Assembly: GCF_009660225.1 (NCBI RefSeq)
Contig: NZ_CP045920.1
Coordinates: 3,174,079-3,238,078 of the forward strand
DNA from: Pseudactinotalea sp. HY158
GTDB taxonomy: Bacteria; Actinomycetota; Actinomycetes; Actinomycetales; Beutenbergiaceae
Direction: 5' to 3'
Length of the DNA stretch: 64,000 nt
Notes under the pieces: model-generated
What the model was told of the DNA's origin: nothing
Database searches by the model: none
The model's input: only the letters and a program-made list of their open reading frames with translations
In this document: positions 27,297-35,805 of the stretch, one piece after another
Layout of the letters: every line of letters starts with the position of its first letter
Position numbering within the stretch: the stretch's first letter is position 1
Made by a program: the position numbers and the translations under genes

Positions 27297-28933
27297 TCGT
27301 CCTTCGGTTCCATGGCGGTCAGCACCCGGTCCAGCGCCCGCGCGAGGCCGGGATCGTCCCCGCGGGCGAGCGCGGCCGCCTCGACCATCGTAGTTCCGTC
27401 CGCGGCCGGCGCCAGCCTGATCCAGATCCGGCGCCGGCGCAGGAAGAGCGACCCGATGAGACCGGCGAACGCGAGCCCGGCGAAGACGCCCATCCAGACG
27501 ATCGACGGGTCGTAGCGCAGGTCGAGGGCGACGTATCGCGGCAGGTCCGTGAAGGTGACCGTGCCCCGCCCCCCGGGCAGGTCGACGCTCTCCCCCGGGC
27601 GAAGCACGGCGCGATAGGGCACGAGCTCACCGGAGCCGGTGGAGCTGGGTGTCATCACCTGCTCCATGTTCGTGGTGTCGAGCTGCATGAGGCTCTTCGG
27701 CACCCCCTCGTCCAACCCGAGATCGCCCTCCCACAGTTCGAGCACGAGCACCGGGTCGAGCGGATCGGGGTGGGCCGAGCCTGCGAACGCGCCGTCGCTC
27801 GAGGGGATCGCGCTCGGCAGGAACGTGCCCCGGAAGCCGAGCTGGTTCTTCCCGGCGTTGGCGTCCGGGACCGAGACGACCCCGGTGGACATGTAGGTGC
27901 TGTTCTGCGGCAGGAACGGCACCGGACCGGAGTAGGCGACCTGGCCGGAGGCGTCGGTGACTTCCAGGTCCGGGGCGTACCCGTTGCCCATGAGGTAGAC
28001 CCGGGCGTTGTCGATCGCCATCGGGTCGTTCACCTTGACCTGCTCGGACGACGTGTGCCCGTCCGGGGTGGTGACCGTGACGTCGGCCTGGAAGTCGCGG
28101 GCGCGGGCGTCGATGGTGAACTGGGAGCTGAAGTCCTCGAGCGTGAACCGGAAGGGCTCGAGATCGCCCTCCGCGAAGAGTGCCCCGGAGTCGAAGGAGT
28201 TGTAGTCGAGCGGCGCGTTGACGAAGGAGTGCCCCTCGACCACCACGGCCTGGCCGCGATAGTGCACGAGCTGGCCCCACGCCATCGTCATGAGCACGCC
28301 GACGAGGGCGAGGTGGAACACGATGTTGCCGGTCTCACGACCGTATCCGGTCTCGCTCGAGACAGTGAGGACCCCGCCGGGCTCCTCACGGGTGGCGATC
28401 TTGGAACGGCGCAGCACGTGGGCCGCGCGGGCCTGCGCCGTGGCGGGGTCGGCCGCGAGCGGGTACTGCTCCCGCACCGGGAACCGGGTGAGGCGGCGGG
28501 GCACGGCCGGGGCCGGGGTGCGCAGGGAACGCAGGTGCACGCCCACGCGCGGCACGATGCAGCCGATGAGGGAGGTGAACAGCAGCAGGTACACCGCGGA
28601 GAACCACGGGGAGGAGTAGACGTCGAAGAAGCCGAGCTGCTCCAGCCACGGGCCCGAGGTCGGGTGGTCGCGCAGGTACTGGGAGACCGCGGTCGGGTTC
28701 TGCGGGGTCTGTGGGAAGAACGAGCCCGGCAGCGCCACGACCGCGAGCAGCAGCAGGAGCATGAGGGCCACGCGCATGCTGGTGAGCTGGCGCCACATCC
28801 AGCGCAGCCACCCGGTGAGGCCGAGGCCGCCGCGCCGGGTCGGGGCGGTCGAGCCGGTCGGGTCGGTCGGGGCGGCTGAGCCGGTCGGGTCGGGGGCCGG
28901 GGCGTCTTTGAGCCCCTCGGGCGAGTACGGCAT
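27293..28933 (-). CDS. resB: cytochrome c biogenesis protein ResB
   Basis: This is the partner of CcsB in the system II heme lyase. The 546-residue protein starts with a Pro/Thr-rich segment, then membrane helices (SMRVALMLLLLLAVVALPGSFFPQ; WFSAVYLLLFTSLIGCIVPR; NIVFHLALVGVLMTMAWGQ), a large external domain and a final helix near residue 475. SFFPQ and the GCIVPR region are typical ResB motifs. The start overlaps the ccdA stop as ATGA, and the stop overlaps the ccsB start. Confidence 0.94.
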   Translation of the reverse strand: MPYSPEGLKDAPAPDPTGSAAPTDPTGSTAPTRRGGLGLTGWLRWMWRQLTSMRVALMLLLLLAVVALPGSFFPQTPQNPTAVSQYLRDHPTSGPWLEQLGFFDVYSSPWFSAVYLLLFTSLIGCIVPRVGVHLRSLRTPAPAVPRRLTRFPVREQYPLAADPATAQARAAHVLRRSKIATREEPGGVLTVSSETGYGRETGNIVFHLALVGVLMTMAWGQLVHYRGQAVVVEGHSFVNAPLDYNSFDSGALFAEGDLEPFRFTLEDFSSQFTIDARARDFQADVTVTTPDGHTSSEQVKVNDPMAIDNARVYLMGNGYAPDLEVTDASGQVAYSGPVPFLPQNSTYMSTGVVSVPDANAGKNQLGFRGTFLPSAIPSSDGAFAGSAHPDPLDPVLVLELWEGDLGLDEGVPKSLMQLDTTNMEQVMTPSSTGSGELVPYRAVLRPGESVDLPGGRGTVTFTDLPRYVALDLRYDPSIVWMGVFAGLAFAGLIGSLFLRRRRIWIRLAPAADGTTMVEAAALARGDDPGLARALDRVLTAMEPKDE

Positions 28934-29694
28934 CAGATCACCAGGTCGTAGCTGTCGATGAGGCCTTGCAGGAGGAGGGTGAGGCGGTTCCACAGCCCGG
29001 TGACCAGCAGGATGCCGATGAGCGTGAGCAGCACGCCGCCGAATCGCATGACCCCGAGCCGGTGCCGGGTGAGCCAGCCGAGCATCCGCCGGGAGCTGCG
29101 CAGCCCGAGCGCCACGAGGAAGAAGGGCACGCCGAGCCCGATGCAGTACGTGATCGTGAGCGCGATCGCCCGGGCGGGGCTCTCCTGGTCGTAGGCGAGG
29201 GTGAGCACGGCGGCGAGCGTCGGCCCGATGCACGGCACCCAGCCGAGCGCGAACACGATGCCGAGGATCGGGGCACCGACGAGGCCGGCCCGCGGGGACA
29301 CGTGCAGCCGCCGCTCGCGCTGGAGGAACGGGAACGCCCCGAGGAACGCGAGCCCGAGCAGCAGCACGATCACCCCGAGCAGCCGGGTGATGAGGTCCTG
29401 ATGCTGCACGAGCACGAGTCCCAGGCTCGTGACGAGCGCGGTCATCGCCACGAAGACGGCCGTGAACCCGGCAATGAACAGCGCCACGCCGAGGAGCATC
29501 CGGCCGCGCCGCCGGCCGCCCGCCCCGGCTCCCCCCTCGGCGCCGGCCATCCCGCCGACGTAGCCGACGTAGCCGGGCACGAGCGGGAGCACGCACGGGG
29601 AGGCGAAGGAGACGAGCCCGGCCAGGAGCGCCACCGGGATCGCGAGCAGCATCGGGCCCGACAGGACCGTGGTGGCGAAGGTGGAGCCGATCAC
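28933..29694 (-). CDS. ccdA: cytochrome c biogenesis protein CcdA
   Basis: This thiol-disulfide membrane carrier (DsbD transmembrane family) passes reducing power from cytoplasmic thioredoxin to extracytoplasmic TlpA/ResA-type proteins. The 253-residue protein has six predicted helices. The two catalytic cysteines are in FASPCVLPLVPGYVGYVGG and LGWVPCIGPTLAAVLTLA. The GTG start overlaps the tlpA stop as GTGA. It ends with ATGA coupling to resB. Confidence 0.96.
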   Translation of the reverse strand: MIGSTFATTVLSGPMLLAIPVALLAGLVSFASPCVLPLVPGYVGYVGGMAGAEGGAGAGGRRRGRMLLGVALFIAGFTAVFVAMTALVTSLGLVLVQHQDLITRLLGVIVLLLGLAFLGAFPFLQRERRLHVSPRAGLVGAPILGIVFALGWVPCIGPTLAAVLTLAYDQESPARAIALTITYCIGLGVPFFLVALGLRSSRRMLGWLTRHRLGVMRFGGVLLTLIGILLVTGLWNRLTLLLQGLIDSYDLVI

Positions 29695-30359
29695 TGCGCC
29701 CCGTCCACCTCGGCGAGGGCGTCGTCGATGAGGGAGGCGAGCGTGCTCTTGTCGGCCAGGCCGATGATCCGGGCCGCGACGCGCCCCTGTGGATCGAGGA
29801 CGACGGTCGAGGGCATGGCCGCCAGCGGCACCACTCCCTGAACGGCGGCCACGCCCGCGGCCTGCTTGTCGTACAGGCTCGGGTAGGGCAGCTCGAATCG
29901 GCGTTCGAAGGCCTGCGCGGTCGCGGGCTCGTTCGTGTGGTTGACGCCGAGGAATTCGACGCTGTCCTCGTACTCGGTGGCCAGCGCGGCCAGGTCGGGC
30001 GCCTCCTTGCGGCACGGCGGGCACTCCGCGTACCAGAAGTTGAGCACGACGGGTCGCCCGCGCCAGTCGGCGATGTCCACCGGGTCGCCGGCCATGGTCT
30101 CGCCGGCGAGCTCGACGACCTTGCCGCGCTTCTCGGGCGGCCAGGTCCGCACGGTGCCGTCGCCGTTGACGTAGCCGGCGTCGGCGGCCTCCGCCGCGGA
30201 CGGGCCGCTCGAGCATCCGGCCAGCACGAGCAGCGCGACCGCCAGGAGCAGAACGAGCACGGGCACCGGTGCGGCCGCGGCGTGGTTCCGGGCGGGCGCG
30301 GGCGGAGTCGTGACCGGTGCCTGTCGCGTGGACAGGGGGCGTCGGGGAGTGCGGATCAT
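29691..30359 (-). CDS. TlpA/ResA-type thioredoxin-fold lipoprotein
   Basis: This secreted disulfide reductase keeps apocytochrome c cysteines reduced. The 222-residue protein has a signal segment with a lipobox VLAGC near residue 48 and a thioredoxin fold with the active site WYAECPPCRKEAP. GVNHTNE and VPLAAMPSTVVLDPQGRV carry the cis-proline loop (MPST). It is coupled by 4-nt overlaps to the histidine phosphatase gene before it and to ccdA after it. Confidence 0.94.
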   Translation of the reverse strand: MIRTPRRPLSTRQAPVTTPPAPARNHAAAAPVPVLVLLLAVALLVLAGCSSGPSAAEAADAGYVNGDGTVRTWPPEKRGKVVELAGETMAGDPVDIADWRGRPVVLNFWYAECPPCRKEAPDLAALATEYEDSVEFLGVNHTNEPATAQAFERRFELPYPSLYDKQAAGVAAVQGVVPLAAMPSTVVLDPQGRVAARIIGLADKSTLASLIDDALAEVDGAQ

Positions 30360-30994
30360 GTGATGGTCGTGGCCTGGGTGAGCAGCGGGGCCGCGGGTTC
30401 GCGGTAGCCGATGCCCACGAGCGTGGCGCCGTCGAAGATCAGGGTGGTGAGGGAGGCGAGCGTGCACTGCCGCCGGCGCGGATCGTGCAGATACGAGCGC
30501 CCCTCGAGGAAGAGCCGGGTGCTCCAGATGGGACTCTGGTGGGAGACGATGAGCGCCTCGTGACCCTCGGCCGCGGCCCGGGCGGTCTTGATCGCGGTGA
30601 TCATCCGATCGGTCTGGTCCTGGAAGGGTTCCCCCCACGAGGGCCGGATCGGGTTGTAGAGCTTGACGAGGTTCGCCGGGCGCAGCAGCAGCGCGGGGTG
30701 CCGACTGATCGCCTGCCCCTGCAGGTCGCTGCCCGCCTCGATCACGCGGGGGTCGGTCACGACCTCGAGATCGAACGCCGCGGCGACGGGCGCGGCGGAC
30801 TCCTGGGCGCGTTCGAGCGGCGAGGCCCGCAGGTGCACGAGGTCGGCCCCGGTGTCCGCGAGATCACGCGCGACCGTCTCGGCCATCCGGCGCCCGAGGT
30901 CGCTCAGGTGGTAGTCCGGCAACCGGCCGTAGAGGATCGAGTCGGGGTTGTGCACCTCGCCGTGTCGCATGAGGTGCACCAGCGTGCGTGTCAT
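30356..30994 (-). CDS. histidine phosphatase family protein
   Basis: This 212-residue phosphoglycerate-mutase-like enzyme has the catalytic motif LMRHGEVHNP near the N-terminus, RASPLERAQESAAP and the second histidine in IVSHQSPIW. The substrate is unknown. It heads the cytochrome c maturation operon, as Rv0525 does in M. tuberculosis, so the linkage is conserved although its role in cytochrome assembly is not established. The ATG at 30994 is preferred over a longer frame that lacks homology. Confidence 0.9.
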   Translation of the reverse strand: MTRTLVHLMRHGEVHNPDSILYGRLPDYHLSDLGRRMAETVARDLADTGADLVHLRASPLERAQESAAPVAAAFDLEVVTDPRVIEAGSDLQGQAISRHPALLLRPANLVKLYNPIRPSWGEPFQDQTDRMITAIKTARAAAEGHEALIVSHQSPIWSTRLFLEGRSYLHDPRRRQCTLASLTTLIFDGATLVGIGYREPAAPLLTQATTIT

Positions 30995-31034
30995 GACGTC
31001 AGTCTCGCAAACAATCCTGGGAGGACCGTCCCCC

Positions 31035-31523
31035 CTACTCGGCCACGCCGGGACCGGCGCTCTCGCGACCGAGCGCATGGGCGATCGCGGCGAACGCCTC
31101 CCCCACGGCCGCCAGCTGCTCCGGGGTGAGCACGTCCACGAGGTGGCGACGGACCGACTCCACATGCCCGGGTGCGGCGGCGACGAGAGCCGCGTGACCG
31201 TCGTCCATGAGCACGGCCTCGACCCCGCGGCCGTCCCCCGCACACTGGCGGCGGCTCACGTAGCCGCGCCGCTCCAAGCGCGCCACGGTGTGGGTCAGGC
31301 GCGAGCGGGAATGCACGAGGGACGCGGCGAGGGCGGCCATCCGGCTGCGACGCTCGGGCAGCTCGGACAGCCGAACGAGCACCTCGTACTCGTTCAGGGA
31401 GAGCCCGCTCGCAAGCTCCAGGTCGCGGTTGAGGGCCTCGGCGAGCCCGGCCGAACCGGTGAGATAGGCGCGCCAGGATCGCTGCTCGGCGGGGCTCAGC
31501 CAGCGGGTCGGTGTCGTGGTCAT
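31035..31523 (-). CDS. MarR family transcriptional regulator
   Basis: This is a 162-residue winged-helix repressor. The core LSLNEYEVLVRLSELPERRSRMAALAASLVHSRSRLTHTVARLERRGYVSRR contains the recognition helix and the start of the wing. The C-terminal helix (VRRHLVDVLTPEQLAAVGEAF) should mediate dimerisation. It is transcribed divergently from the yceI-like gene with a 97-bp gap that is lower in GC than its surroundings, so it probably controls that gene. Direct CAAC-TTT-CAAC and an ACTAGT palindrome in the gap are possible but unproven sites. Confidence 0.9.
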   Translation of the reverse strand: MTTTPTRWLSPAEQRSWRAYLTGSAGLAEALNRDLELASGLSLNEYEVLVRLSELPERRSRMAALAASLVHSRSRLTHTVARLERRGYVSRRQCAGDGRGVEAVLMDDGHAALVAAAPGHVESVRRHLVDVLTPEQLAAVGEAFAAIAHALGRESAGPGVAE

Positions 31524-31620
31524 CACAGTAGGGTCCCTTGCTCTTGACAGGTTCGGCAAGACCGATCATAGTCACTAGTACAACTTTCAACCACTTTTTC
31601 ATCGAGGCACAGGAGCAGAC

Positions 31621-32157
31621 ATGACCACGATCCCCGCCGGCACCTTCACGATCGACACCGCCCACTCCCGCATCGGCTTCGCCGCCCGCCACGCCGCCGT
31701 GGCCCGCGTCCGGGGCTCCTTCGACGACTTCACCGGCCAGATCACGATCGCCGACCACTTCCCGGCCTCGACCGCCAGCGTCGAGATCGCCTCAGGCAGC
31801 GTGAAGACCGGCAACGCCGACCGTGACGCACACCTCACGTCCCCCGACTTCTGGCACTCCGAGCAGAACCCGACCTGGACCTTCACCACGACCGGGCTCG
31901 AGGGCGCCGGCGAGGAGTTCGTGCTCACGGGCGATCTGACCATCAACGGCGTGACCAAGCCGGTGGACATGGACGTGGAGTACAACGGCCAGGCGGTCGG
32001 TCCGGACGGCGTGCAGCGCCTCGGCTTCTCGGCCTCCACCGCCGTCTCCCGCAAGGACTACGGCCTCACCTGGAACGTCGCGCTCGAGGGTGGCGGCGTG
32101 CTCGTGGGGGACAAGATCCGCATCGACCTCGACATCGCGGCGGTCCCGGCGGCCTGA
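31621..32157 (+). CDS. YceI family protein
   Basis: This is a 178-residue lipocalin-like beta barrel. The family binds polyisoprenoids, and some members respond to base or oxidative stress. Typical segments are GTFTIDTAHSRIGFAARHA, VRGSFDDFTGQI, RDAHLTSPDFW, GDLTINGVTKPV and GFSASTAVSRKDYGLTW. There is no signal peptide, so it should be cytoplasmic. AGGAG precedes the ATG. A polyisoprenoid ligand would fit the menaquinone setting, but this is inference. Confidence 0.93.
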   Translation: MTTIPAGTFTIDTAHSRIGFAARHAAVARVRGSFDDFTGQITIADHFPASTASVEIASGSVKTGNADRDAHLTSPDFWHSEQNPTWTFTTTGLEGAGEEFVLTGDLTINGVTKPVDMDVEYNGQAVGPDGVQRLGFSASTAVSRKDYGLTWNVALEGGGVLVGDKIRIDLDIAAVPAA

Positions 32158-32163
32158 CCCGGC

Positions 32164-32194
32164 GGTCGCGCGCTCCACACCGGGGCGCGCGACC
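32164..32194. terminator. bidirectional terminator hairpin
   Basis: A 13-bp stem with one G-T pair (32164-32176 with 32182-32194) lies between the convergent yceI-like and glutaredoxin genes. The loop is 5 nt. Confidence 0.75.
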
Positions 32195-32488
32195 TCAGCC
32201 CCCGGGCGTGCGGCGCCGGCGCCACCACCTGGGGGCCGTGTCATGTCCGGGGGCGGATCCGAGCGCAGCGCGCAGCCGCGCGGGCTCGATGCGCCAATAG
32301 CCGACCTGGGTGTCGTCGACCACGACGACCGGGACGTACTCGCCGTACCGGGCCCGCAGCTCGGGATCCGAATCGACGTCGATCTCGGCGAACTCGAGTC
32401 CGGCCCGGGCGCACTCGGCGGACAGCAGCCGGCGGGCCTCCTCGCACAGGTGGCAGTGGGCGCGCGTGTAGAACCGGACCTCGGTCAT
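32195..32488 (-). CDS. glutaredoxin-like (DUF836) protein
   Basis: This is a 97-residue thioredoxin-fold protein with the redox motif RAHCHLCEEARRLL (CHLC) near the N-terminus, EFAEIDVDSDPELRARYGEYVPVV and the cis-proline in YVPVVVVDD. It is a probable thiol-disulfide oxidoreductase; the partner is unknown. The ATG at 32488 has GGAGGGG upstream. The C-terminus is Arg/Trp rich (PRWWRRRRTPGG). Confidence 0.88.
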   Translation of the reverse strand: MTEVRFYTRAHCHLCEEARRLLSAECARAGLEFAEIDVDSDPELRARYGEYVPVVVVDDTQVGYWRIEPARLRAALGSAPGHDTAPRWWRRRRTPGG

Positions 32489-32557
32489 CGCGACCCCTCC
32501 TCTCCGGCGCGGCTGCCGATCGCCTCGCGCTCGGCGCGCCCCGTCACGGAACACGAA

Positions 32558-32577
32558 AGCCGGACCGAAGTCCGGCT
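32558..32577 (-). terminator. terminator of the small basic protein gene
   Basis: On the minus strand AGCCGGAC pairs with GTCCGGCT across a TTCG tetraloop. It is followed by TTCGTGTT, 5 nt after the stop codon of the 32-residue gene. Confidence 0.8.
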
Positions 32578-32582
32578 CCCGA

Positions 32583-32681
32583 TCACTTCTTGTTACGACG
32601 CTGGTGGCGCGTCTTGCGAAGCAGCTTGCGGTGCTTCTTCTTCGCCATCCGCTTCCGACGCTTCTTGACTACTGAACCCAC
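32583..32681 (-). CDS. AURKAIP1/COX24-type 32-residue basic protein
   Basis: This 32-residue protein has about 20 Lys or Arg residues (motifs KKRRKRMAKKKHRK and RKTRHQRRNKK). It matches the short actinobacterial family annotated as AURKAIP1/COX24 domain, a probable small ribosomal-subunit-associated protein. It starts with GTG and ends at a TGA, followed by a strong TTCG-loop terminator. It is usually found beside the BldC-type regulator gene in actinobacteria, as here. Confidence 0.88.
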   Translation of the reverse strand: MGSVVKKRRKRMAKKKHRKLLRKTRHQRRNKK

Positions 32682-32790
32682 AGGACCTCACTAGGATCTG
32701 GAACTGGTCAGGCGCGGACATGTGCGCCCACACGCTGGTGTTGGAGTTTACTACCCGCGACCACAGCCACGGACACGGGTCTCGGTGCGC

Positions 32791-32994
32791 TCAGTACCCG
32801 GTGCCGGTGGTGAAGTCGGAATGTCCACTGAGCATCTCCTCCACGGCCGCCTGCGGCACCCGGAACGAGCGTCCCACCCGGATCGCGGGCAGATCGCCCG
32901 CATGCACCATTCGGTAGACGGTCATCTTCGAGACCCTGGCCATGTCGGCGACCTCGGCAACGGTCAGGAAACGAGGGGGGTCCGGCTGTGCCAT
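32791..32994 (-). CDS. bldC: BldC-type MerR-like helix-turn-helix protein
   Basis: This is a 67-residue DNA-binding protein. The sequence FLTVAEVADMARVSKMTVYRMVHAGDLPAIRVGRSFRVP is the BldC/excisionase-like winged helix. BldC in Streptomyces binds head-to-tail on direct repeats and times developmental genes; in non-sporulating actinobacteria its targets are unclear. AAGGAG is 7 nt before the ATG at 32994. The upstream part of the open frame shows no homology. Confidence 0.9.
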   Translation of the reverse strand: MAQPDPPRFLTVAEVADMARVSKMTVYRMVHAGDLPAIRVGRSFRVPQAAVEEMLSGHSDFTTGTGY

Positions 32995-33162
32995 TCGCTC
33001 ATCTCCTTCCCATCGCTGTTGTGCTCTCGCATGATCTCGGCGGCCGCCTGCGCGGATCCCGGGCGAGCCGATCGCCGCTCGGGCTCGGATCGCCGCACCG
33101 GTGCCACCACGGGTGAACTCTAGGGCCAAATGTAGTGCACGGGCAAAGGTTTGTTCATCCGC

Positions 33163-34320
33163 TCAGAGAAGCGCGCCGAGCCCGTGCTCGGGGAAGACGA
33201 CGCGGCGCGTGGCCAGGATCGCCTGATCGACCGGGTCCGCCGGGTCGTAGCCGTCGTCGAACGGCCGCAATCGCGGGCGCCTGCCATCGGTCATGGTCTG
33301 GGGGACCTCCGCCCCGAGCGAGTGCACGTGCGCCCGCCAGCGCGCGGGCAGCAGCCGCTCCGGGTCGACGGGCTGCCCGGAGGCGATCGCCACGAGGTTC
33401 GCCCACACCCGCGGCACGGTCGAGGCGATGTCGTAGCCCCCGCCCCCGAGGGCGACCCAGCGGTCGTCGGCGTGGTCCGCGGCCCACCGGCCGAGCTGCT
33501 CGGCGGCGATCCGCTGGGCGTCGACCGAGACCCGCAGCTCCGTCAGCGGGTCGCGGGGATGGGAGTCGCAGCCGTGCTGGGAGACGAGGACCTCCGGGCG
33601 GAACTCCGCCAGCAGCGGGGCCGCGACCGCCTCGACAGCCCGCAGCCACGGCTCATCACCCGTGTCCGGGGGGAGGGCGACGTTCACGGCCATGCCCCGG
33701 GCGTGCGGCCCGCCGCAGTCCTGGGCGAACCCCGTGCCCGGGAAGAGCGACATCCCGCTCTGGTGGACCGAGATGGTCAGCACCCGTGGATCGTCCCAGA
33801 AGGCCCGCTCCACGCCGTCGCCGTGATGGGCGTCGATGTCGACGTAGGCGACCCGACGGGCGCCCTGGTCGAGCAGCCACCGGATCGCGACCGCCGCGTC
33901 GTTGTAGATGCAGAACCCCGATGCGCGGCCGGGCATCGCGTGGTGCATTCCGCCGGCGAAGTTCACGGCGTGCCGTGCGCGCCCGGACCAGACCTCCCGG
34001 GCGGCCTGGAGCGTTCCCCCCGCGATCCGCGCGGCCGCCTCGTGCATCCCGGCGAAGACCGGATCGTCCGCGGTGCCCAGGCCGTACCGGGCCGAGGCCG
34101 CCCCGGCCCGGACGGCCGCGATGTACTCGGGCCGGTGCACGAGTTCGAGCTCGGCGTCGGTGGCCACGGGGGGATCGACGACCCGTACCCCCTCGCACAG
34201 CCCGAACGCCCGCACCAGTTCACGGGTGAGGCCCAATCGGGTCGGGGCCATCGGGTGGGACGCGCCGAAGTGATAGGTCAGCAACTCCTCGGACCACACC
34301 AGGACTGTCTGCTCGGACAT
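33163..34320 (-). CDS. acuC: acetoin utilization protein AcuC (class I deacetylase family)
   Basis: This is a zinc-dependent histone-deacetylase-like enzyme of 385 residues. It carries the charge-relay and metal residues in NFAGGMHHAMPGRASGFCIYNDAAVAI, YVDIDAHHGDGVE and LVSQHGCDSHPRDPLTELRVS, and GGGGYD near residue 300. AcuC removes acetyl groups from lysines, for example of acetyl-CoA synthetase. The ATG lies 6 nt after TAGGTT. It is divergent from trkH. Confidence 0.94.
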   Translation of the reverse strand: MSEQTVLVWSEELLTYHFGASHPMAPTRLGLTRELVRAFGLCEGVRVVDPPVATDAELELVHRPEYIAAVRAGAASARYGLGTADDPVFAGMHEAAARIAGGTLQAAREVWSGRARHAVNFAGGMHHAMPGRASGFCIYNDAAVAIRWLLDQGARRVAYVDIDAHHGDGVERAFWDDPRVLTISVHQSGMSLFPGTGFAQDCGGPHARGMAVNVALPPDTGDEPWLRAVEAVAAPLLAEFRPEVLVSQHGCDSHPRDPLTELRVSVDAQRIAAEQLGRWAADHADDRWVALGGGGYDIASTVPRVWANLVAIASGQPVDPERLLPARWRAHVHSLGAEVPQTMTDGRRPRLRPFDDGYDPADPVDQAILATRRVVFPEHGLGALL

Positions 34321-34326
34321 GGCTAC

Positions 34327-34332
34327 AACCTA
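34327..34332 (-). promoter_or_regulatory. -10 hexamer for acuC
   Basis: On the minus strand TAGGTT lies 6 nt before the ATG. Confidence 0.5.
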
Positions 34333-34431
34333 ACCTCCCCCGGCGGCATGCGGCTTGTTATCGCCACCGTGCGGGCAGATCGTGGCACAGTAGGCAACCG
34401 TGACGATGCGCGCGCACCTGGGAGGAGACCC

Positions 34432-35805
34432 GTGAGGGAACTGCCGGCGTTCCTGTCCCGCCCCCGGGACGCCATCGACTCGATCGCCCGCCGCTCCCCC
34501 GCCCGGCTCACCCTCATCGTGTTCTCGGGCGTGATCGTCGCCGTGACCGGCCTCCTGCTGCTGCCGATCTCCACCGCCGACGGCACGGTGCCCCCGTTCG
34601 TCGACGCCCTGTTCACCGCCACCTCGGCCGTCTGCGTGACCGGGCTCGTCACCGTGGACACGGCCGCCTACTGGTCCTCCTTCGGGCACGTGGTGATCAT
34701 GGGCGGGATCATGGTCGGCGGGCTCGGGGTGATGACCCTCGCCTCGATCCTCGGCCTGGCGGTCTCGCGCCGGATCGGTCTGACCCAGCGGCTGCTCGCC
34801 GCCTCCGAGACCCGCACCGCGGCCCTCGGCGAGGTCGGGAACCTCGTGCGGGCGGTGATCGTGGCCAGCCTCACGCTCACCGGCGCGCTCGCGGTCGTGT
34901 TCATCCCCCGGTTCGTCGCGCTCGGGCTGACCATCCCGCAGGCGCTGTGGCAGGGCTGGTTCATGGCCGTGTCCACGTTCAACAACGCCGGCTTCGTGAT
35001 CCTGCCGGGCGGCATCGGCGGTCACGTGGGCGACTGGTGGATGTCGCTGCCGATCATCGTCGGCACCTTCGTGGGCGGGATCGGGTTCCCGGTCATCCTG
35101 TCCGTGGCCACGCACTGGCGCGAGCCCCGCCGCTGGAGCCTGCACGCGAAGCTGACCATCACCACGAGCGTCGCCCTCTGGCTGCTCGGCACGGTGCTCA
35201 TCGGCTGGTTCGAGTGGACCAATCCGGCCACCCTCGGCTCCCTGCCGATCGGGGACCGGATCATCGGTTCGATGACCGCCGGCATGACCCCGCGCTCCTC
35301 CGGCATCGACACCGTCGGGGTGCCCGAGATGCGCGAGGCCACGTGGTTCCTGCAGGACGCACTCATGTTCATCGGCGGCGGCTCGGCCTCGACCGCGGGT
35401 GGGATCAAGGTGGGCACGTTCGCCGTCATGACCCTCGCGATCGTCGCCGAGGCCCGCGGCGACCGGGACATCGAGGCGTTCGGACGGCGCCTGTCCTCCT
35501 CCGTGGTCCGGCTCGCCATCGCGGTCTCGTTCATCGGGGCGACGTTCGTGGGCCTGGCGGCGCTCGCGCTCCTGGTCATCACGGACCTCCACCTCGACGT
35601 GATCCTCTTCGAGGTGATCTCCGCCTTCGCGACCTGCGGATTGAGCACCGGGGCCACGGCTCTCCTCCCGGACTCCGCGAAATACGTGCTCGTCGTGCTC
35701 ATGTTCGCGGGCCGGACTGGCACCATGACGTTGGCGGCGGCCCTGGCCCTGCGCAACCGGCGCAGGGTGATCCGCTTCCCCGAGGAAAGGCCGATCATTG
35801 GCTGA
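34432..35805 (+). CDS. Trk/Ktr potassium uptake channel subunit
   Basis: This is the membrane subunit of a Ktr/Trk potassium transporter, 457 residues. It has four pore repeats with filter segments TSAVCVTGLV, STFNNAGFV, TPRSSGIDTV and SAFATCGLST. The intervening helix with GGGSASTAGGIKVGT matches the gating loop of the family. The GTG start has GGAGGAG upstream. The gene overlaps the regulator gene by 8 nt, so both subunits are made together. Confidence 0.93.
   Translation: MRELPAFLSRPRDAIDSIARRSPARLTLIVFSGVIVAVTGLLLLPISTADGTVPPFVDALFTATSAVCVTGLVTVDTAAYWSSFGHVVIMGGIMVGGLGVMTLASILGLAVSRRIGLTQRLLAASETRTAALGEVGNLVRAVIVASLTLTGALAVVFIPRFVALGLTIPQALWQGWFMAVSTFNNAGFVILPGGIGGHVGDWWMSLPIIVGTFVGGIGFPVILSVATHWREPRRWSLHAKLTITTSVALWLLGTVLIGWFEWTNPATLGSLPIGDRIIGSMTAGMTPRSSGIDTVGVPEMREATWFLQDALMFIGGGSASTAGGIKVGTFAVMTLAIVAEARGDRDIEAFGRRLSSSVVRLAIAVSFIGATFVGLAALALLVITDLHLDVILFEVISAFATCGLSTGATALLPDSAKYVLVVLMFAGRTGTMTLAAALALRNRRRVIRFPEERPIIG

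Noticed and set aside
25680-27515. 611-codon plus-strand frame over ccsB
   Set aside because: It is antisense to ccsB, which has membrane helices and the heme motif; the composition is that of a shadow frame.
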